Positions 6,547 to 8,699 of a stretch of DNA of 8,699 bases are shown here, in pieces. Origin of the DNA: Methanospirillum sp. Lineage in GTDB: Archaea; Halobacteriota; Methanomicrobia; Methanomicrobiales; Methanospirillaceae. The stretch is taken from positions 1-8,699 of the forward strand of contig JAJRBL010000227.1 of NCBI GenBank assembly GCA_028679485.1, written 5' to 3'. The first letter of the stretch is position 1. Each line of letters starts with the position of its first letter. The notes under the pieces are model-generated. The model searched no databases. It was not told the origin of the DNA and saw only the letters and a list, made by a program, of their open reading frames with translations. Made by a program: the position numbers and the translations under genes.

Positions 6547-7211
6547 ATGGACTCTAGTCTGAAAGATGAATTTATCCGGCTTTATGCCAGGTACTTCCCC
6601 GGGGAACCACTTCCCATCACCTTCAGGCTATCGACGATCCGGGTGATGTACAAAGAGCGAAGCCCGCGGAGTCCTGGAGATGTTTTGGCTGTGATCTTGC
6701 ACGGGTGAGGAAAGGAACGGACCTGGCATTCAACGCCGAATCGATCTCCTGCCGGGGAGGAGAACGGTACTGCGGGTATAACGCCCAGATACCGCCTGAT
6801 TTCAGGTATTTCCTGTTCAGGCGGTGGGATCACCTGGGAGAAGGCGATACTCCCCAGGTCGTCATCTTCTTTGCACGGCCGGAAGTATTCTCGGGCCTTT
6901 TTACCCTTGCAAACTATAACCGGGCTGATCCCTTCGGGGTGATTGCACCGATGGGCGCAGGCTGTTCTTCGACAGTCCATTACCCCTGGCATGAACAGCA
7001 GGCGGAAGATCCGAAGGCAATTCTCGGGATGATGGATCCTTCGGCACGACCCTGTATTCCGGGTGATATCCTCACCTTTGCAGTTCCGATGAGACTCTTT
7101 ACCCGGATGATCGAGAACATGGAGGAGAGTTTTCTCTCAACACCCCCCTGGAACCGGGTGATGAAGAAGATTAAAGAGAGCTCCCGGCAGCATGCAGGAA
7201 TCATTCCATAA
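6547..7211 (+). pseudogene. DUF169 family protein with an internal frameshift
   Basis: Two frames together give one DUF169 protein of about 221 residues. The first frame, from ATG 6547, reads through YARYFPGEPLPITF (to residue 26), then loses family resemblance and stops at TGA 6706-6708. The second frame takes over at 6624 with QAIDDPGDVQRAKPAESWRC and runs to TAA 7209-7211. A missing base at about 6621-6627 (ATC ACC TTC AGG) would explain the change; no canonical slippery heptamer is visible there. The conserved cysteine set is in the second frame: WRCFGCDLARVRKG, then ESISCRGGERYCGY. The C-terminal part could be made alone from GTG 6705 (168 residues), but it would lack the CFGC motif. The explanation may be a recent mutation, a sequencing error or, less likely, programmed frameshifting. 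Later in the frame FAVPMRLFTRMIENMEESFL is also typical of the family. Confidence 0.75.
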
Positions 7212-7219
7212 GAGCAGAA

Positions 7220-7262
7220 GATATAATACCTATCTCACATATTAATCAGGTAATCCAGGTGG
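7220..7262 (+). promoter_or_regulatory. Promoter and ribosome binding site of the winged-helix regulator gene
   Basis: GATATAATACC (7220-7230) is a TATA-like box; a start about 25 bases downstream falls near 7250. AGGTGG (7257-7262) followed by further G residues gives a strong ribosome binding site about 10 bases before ATG 7272. The regulator therefore appears to have its own promoter. Confidence 0.5.
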
Positions 7263-7271
7263 GGGGTATTC

Positions 7272-7661
7272 ATGGTTGGATTGTCATCTCCGAACTTTAC
7301 CCGGAGAGAAGAGGAAATTGCGGATTTATTCCAGGATATCGGGCTTAAACGCAATACTGCGAGGGTACTGGTACTCATGATCAGCGATGCAGATATTACG
7401 TCACGCGAGATTGAACGGGTGGCTGATCTTCGTCAGCCAGAAGTGAGTCTTGCTCTCGGAGACCTCATGGAAAGGAAATGGGTACGGACTGTCAGGCAGA
7501 TCTCGGAGAGTAAAGGACGGCCGGTCAAGATTTATCATCTCTCCAGGCGTGTCGATGATATCCTTGATGATATCAAGGGATCATTTGTCGGAGAATGCGG
7601 TAAAAAAATAATAGACATTGAACGCGTACGCGAATTGGTTAAGGAGAATCTTTCTACATGA
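7272..7661 (+). CDS. Archaeal winged helix-turn-helix transcriptional regulator
   Basis: Cytosolic DNA-binding protein of 129 residues. A winged helix occupies about residues 12-95. The block LKRNTARVLVLMISDADITS is followed by REIERVADLRQPEVSLALGD, a recognition helix with the R-Q-P-E-V-S pattern of archaeal ArsR/TrmB-like regulators. The wing is KWVRTVRQISESKGRPVKIYHL. The C-terminal segment (about 98-129) is predicted to be a charged helix and may dimerise. No ligand domain or metal-binding cysteine pair is seen; the only cysteine is in GECGKK. The start is secure because of a strong AGGTGG upstream. It sits directly behind the DUF169 genes and could control them or the transporter, but nothing in the sequence shows its target. 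Confidence 0.82.
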   Translation: MVGLSSPNFTRREEEIADLFQDIGLKRNTARVLVLMISDADITSREIERVADLRQPEVSLALGDLMERKWVRTVRQISESKGRPVKIYHLSRRVDDILDDIKGSFVGECGKKIIDIERVRELVKENLST

Positions 7662-7677
7662 CAACTCATTATCATTT

Positions 7678-7692
7678 CAGGGTGTCGCCCTG
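7678..7692 (+). terminator. Small hairpin after the regulator gene
   Basis: CAGGGTGTCGCCCTG forms a 5-base-pair stem with a 5-base loop, 16 bases after the regulator stop, and is followed by a moderately T-rich stretch. It could end or stabilise the transcript. Archaeal termination mostly relies on T-runs, so the role is uncertain. Confidence 0.3.
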
Positions 7693-7794
7693 CAGAGATT
7701 ATTCAGGTTTTCAGAATAAATCCATGTTAATTGATAGATATTGCGCAAACTCTTTAGATTATGATCGCAGTATAAGTTGTGTCTTTATCAAGGG

Positions 7795-8277
7795 GTGATT
7801 CGAACGACGAAACATGTCTTCTTTTATCAGACAGAGATAGGAAAGATAGGAATATCTGAGAATGGAGAGGCAATAACACACCTCTACTTCGAACACGAGA
7901 CGATCCCGGACGATGCTTTGGTAAAGGAAACCCCACTGCTTAAGGAAGCGGCAGGACAGTTACAGAGTTACCTCTCGGGAAAACGAAAAGAGTTCACGAT
8001 CCCCCTGGCTCCTTCAGGAACAGAATTCATGCAGCAGGTCTGGAAATACCTGCTTTCGATTCCTTACGGAGAGACCAGGACATACCAGGAGGCTGCAGAC
8101 AGCCTGAACAAACCCAACGGGTTCCGTGCAATCGGACTTGCCAATCACCGGAATCCCATTCCCATCTTCATCCCCTGCCACCGGGTAATTGCGGCAGACG
8201 GAACCCTTGCCGGGTACCGTGGAGGAGTGCCGGTGAAGGCCATGCTACTGCAGATCGAACAGGAAGGCTCATCCTGA
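7795..8277 (+). CDS. ogt: Methylated-DNA--protein-cysteine methyltransferase (O6-alkylguanine repair)
   Basis: Suicide repair enzyme that moves the alkyl group from O6-alkylguanine in DNA to its own cysteine. From GTG 7795 it has 160 residues, a usual length. The active-site motif is FIPCHRVIAADG with acceptor C128. The recognition helix and arginine finger are in NGFRAIGLANHRNP (R111 and the asparagine hinge), and the C-terminal GYRGG completes the family signature. The N-terminal domain begins with FFYQTEIGKIGI. No in-frame ATG exists near the start: TTG 7777 or GTG 7795 must be used. GTG is chosen because TTG is rarer and a TATA-like AGTATAAG (7769-7776) is correctly spaced for a leaderless transcript near 7795. 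It appears to be a stand-alone gene. Confidence 0.92.
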   Translation: MIRTTKHVFFYQTEIGKIGISENGEAITHLYFEHETIPDDALVKETPLLKEAAGQLQSYLSGKRKEFTIPLAPSGTEFMQQVWKYLLSIPYGETRTYQEAADSLNKPNGFRAIGLANHRNPIPIFIPCHRVIAADGTLAGYRGGVPVKAMLLQIEQEGSS

Positions 8278-8291
8278 ATACGGGTTTATCC

Positions 8292-8362
8292 GGGGATTGG
8301 GATCTCCCCCCGGCAGGGATTCAAGAGGTCCCCGAATGGAGACGGTTCCCTCTCCATCCCTG
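8292..8362. repeat. Cluster of inverted repeats after the methyltransferase gene
   Basis: Three inverted repeats lie in 71 bases. GGGGA (8292-8296) pairs with TCCCC (8305-8309). ATGGAGA (8336-8342) pairs with TCTCCAT (8351-8357) around an 8-base loop. CAGGGAT (8314-8320) pairs with ATCCCTG (8356-8362). The last two share two bases of their 3' arms, so they either compete or stack into one longer, bulged stem. They may act as a transcript end for the methyltransferase gene, or for the small gene converging from the right, or be part of a structured RNA. No known RNA family was recognised. Confidence 0.4.
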
Positions 8363-8481
8363 ACTGCGCAGTATTATCACCGGGAATAACACCGGAAATG
8401 AACCGGTATGGCTTACGCTTGTTTCACCAGACTCCCGGTTATATCTTCAGGTTCAGCTTCGTGAGTCGCCACCGGAAAAGA

Positions 8482-8664
8482 TCAGAAATGAATTCTCCTA
8501 CAGATCTCCAGGGTTTCGCTGTCCGTGGAATTAAGATGGAGATTATCCATCGAGATATCAAAAAGAGACTTTTTTAATCTCTCTTCCTGGATCATGTGGT
8601 TTATTCGCGTTTGAATCTCGTCAAGCGGCAATTCGTCTGGAACATGAATAAGTAACTCCCCCAT
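8482..8664 (-). CDS. Small hypothetical protein, possibly antitoxin-like
   Basis: A 60-residue protein beginning MGELLIHVPDELPLDEIQTR and continuing with a charged helix (INHMIQEERLKKSLFDI). The short strand followed by an amphipathic helix and a loose, acidic C-terminus resembles the small antitoxins paired with PIN-domain (VapC) toxins in archaea, but no defined motif proves this. ATG 8664 is chosen; GAGG about 11 bases upstream is a weak ribosome binding site. The frame is open without a stop to the right edge (residues IRKIIPEGSVL would precede the ATG), so a longer protein starting outside the window cannot be excluded. No toxin gene follows it: the 204 bases downstream are non-coding. 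If a partner exists it must lie upstream, beyond the edge. Confidence 0.5.
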   Translation of the reverse strand: MGELLIHVPDELPLDEIQTRINHMIQEERLKKSLFDISMDNLHLNSTDSETLEICRRIHF

Positions 8665-8699
8665 CAGCACACTTCCCTCGGGGATAATCTTGCGTATGA

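Noticed and set aside
6705..7211. Independent 168-codon gene starting at GTG 6705
   Set aside because: Family-like sequence continues in the same frame upstream to 6624 and then in another frame to ATG 6547, so this is the back part of a frameshifted DUF169 gene.
7795..7812. GTTCGAATC on the minus strand, resembling a tRNA T-loop
   Set aside because: The flanking bases do not form the five-pair T-stem and no acceptor, D or anticodon arms could be found, so it is neither a tRNA nor a clear attachment-site remnant.
8379..8406. Three ACCGG units near 8379, 8391 and 8402 as a possible operator or tandem repeat
   Set aside because: Only five bases are shared, and ACCGG-type words are frequent in this genome's sequence, so no separate feature is called.

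Overview
The window looks like chromosomal DNA of a methanogenic archaeon, most likely of the order Methanomicrobiales. This is inferred from TATA-like elements about 25-30 bases before start points, GGTGA/AGGTG ribosome binding sites, apparently leaderless genes, and archaeal-type families (DUF169, a small winged-helix regulator, CARF-type CRISPR accessory proteins). No sequence search was possible, so the taxonomic placement is inference.

Left part (1-3957) is a CRISPR-linked defence and repair block. At the left edge is the N-terminal part of an Mre11/SbcD-like metallophosphoesterase on the minus strand. It diverges from cas1, and the two appear to share one AT-rich, nearly symmetrical TATA element. 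cas1 and cas2 overlap by 4 bases on the plus strand. Converging on them from the right is a two-gene minus-strand operon. Its first gene encodes a CARF protein with a C-terminal winged helix (Csx14/Crn1-like). Its second encodes a CARF-HEPN ribonuclease of the Csx1/Csx2 (TM1812) type. Such CARF proteins respond to cyclic oligoadenylate made by Cas10 of type III systems, but no cas10, other interference gene or repeat array is visible here. They must lie outside the window or elsewhere in the genome.

Middle (3958-4518) is about 560 bases without an intact gene. The minus strand shows short protein-like stretches broken by stops and frame changes, which I read as the decayed remains of one or two genes.

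Right-centre (4519-7661) holds two adjacent genes for the two halves of a YeeE/YedE-type sulfur-compound transporter, an intact DUF169 gene, a second DUF169-family gene broken by a one-base frame change near 6621-6627, and a small winged-helix regulator. All are on the plus strand, with several internal promoters. The cysteine-rich DUF169 proteins beside a predicted thiosulfate/sulfur importer suggest a sulfur or metal function. That is inference only.

Right end (7662-8699) carries a methylated-DNA--protein-cysteine methyltransferase (Ogt/MGMT), a short non-coding stretch with strong inverted repeats, and a small minus-strand protein that resembles an antitoxin and whose frame stays open to the right edge.
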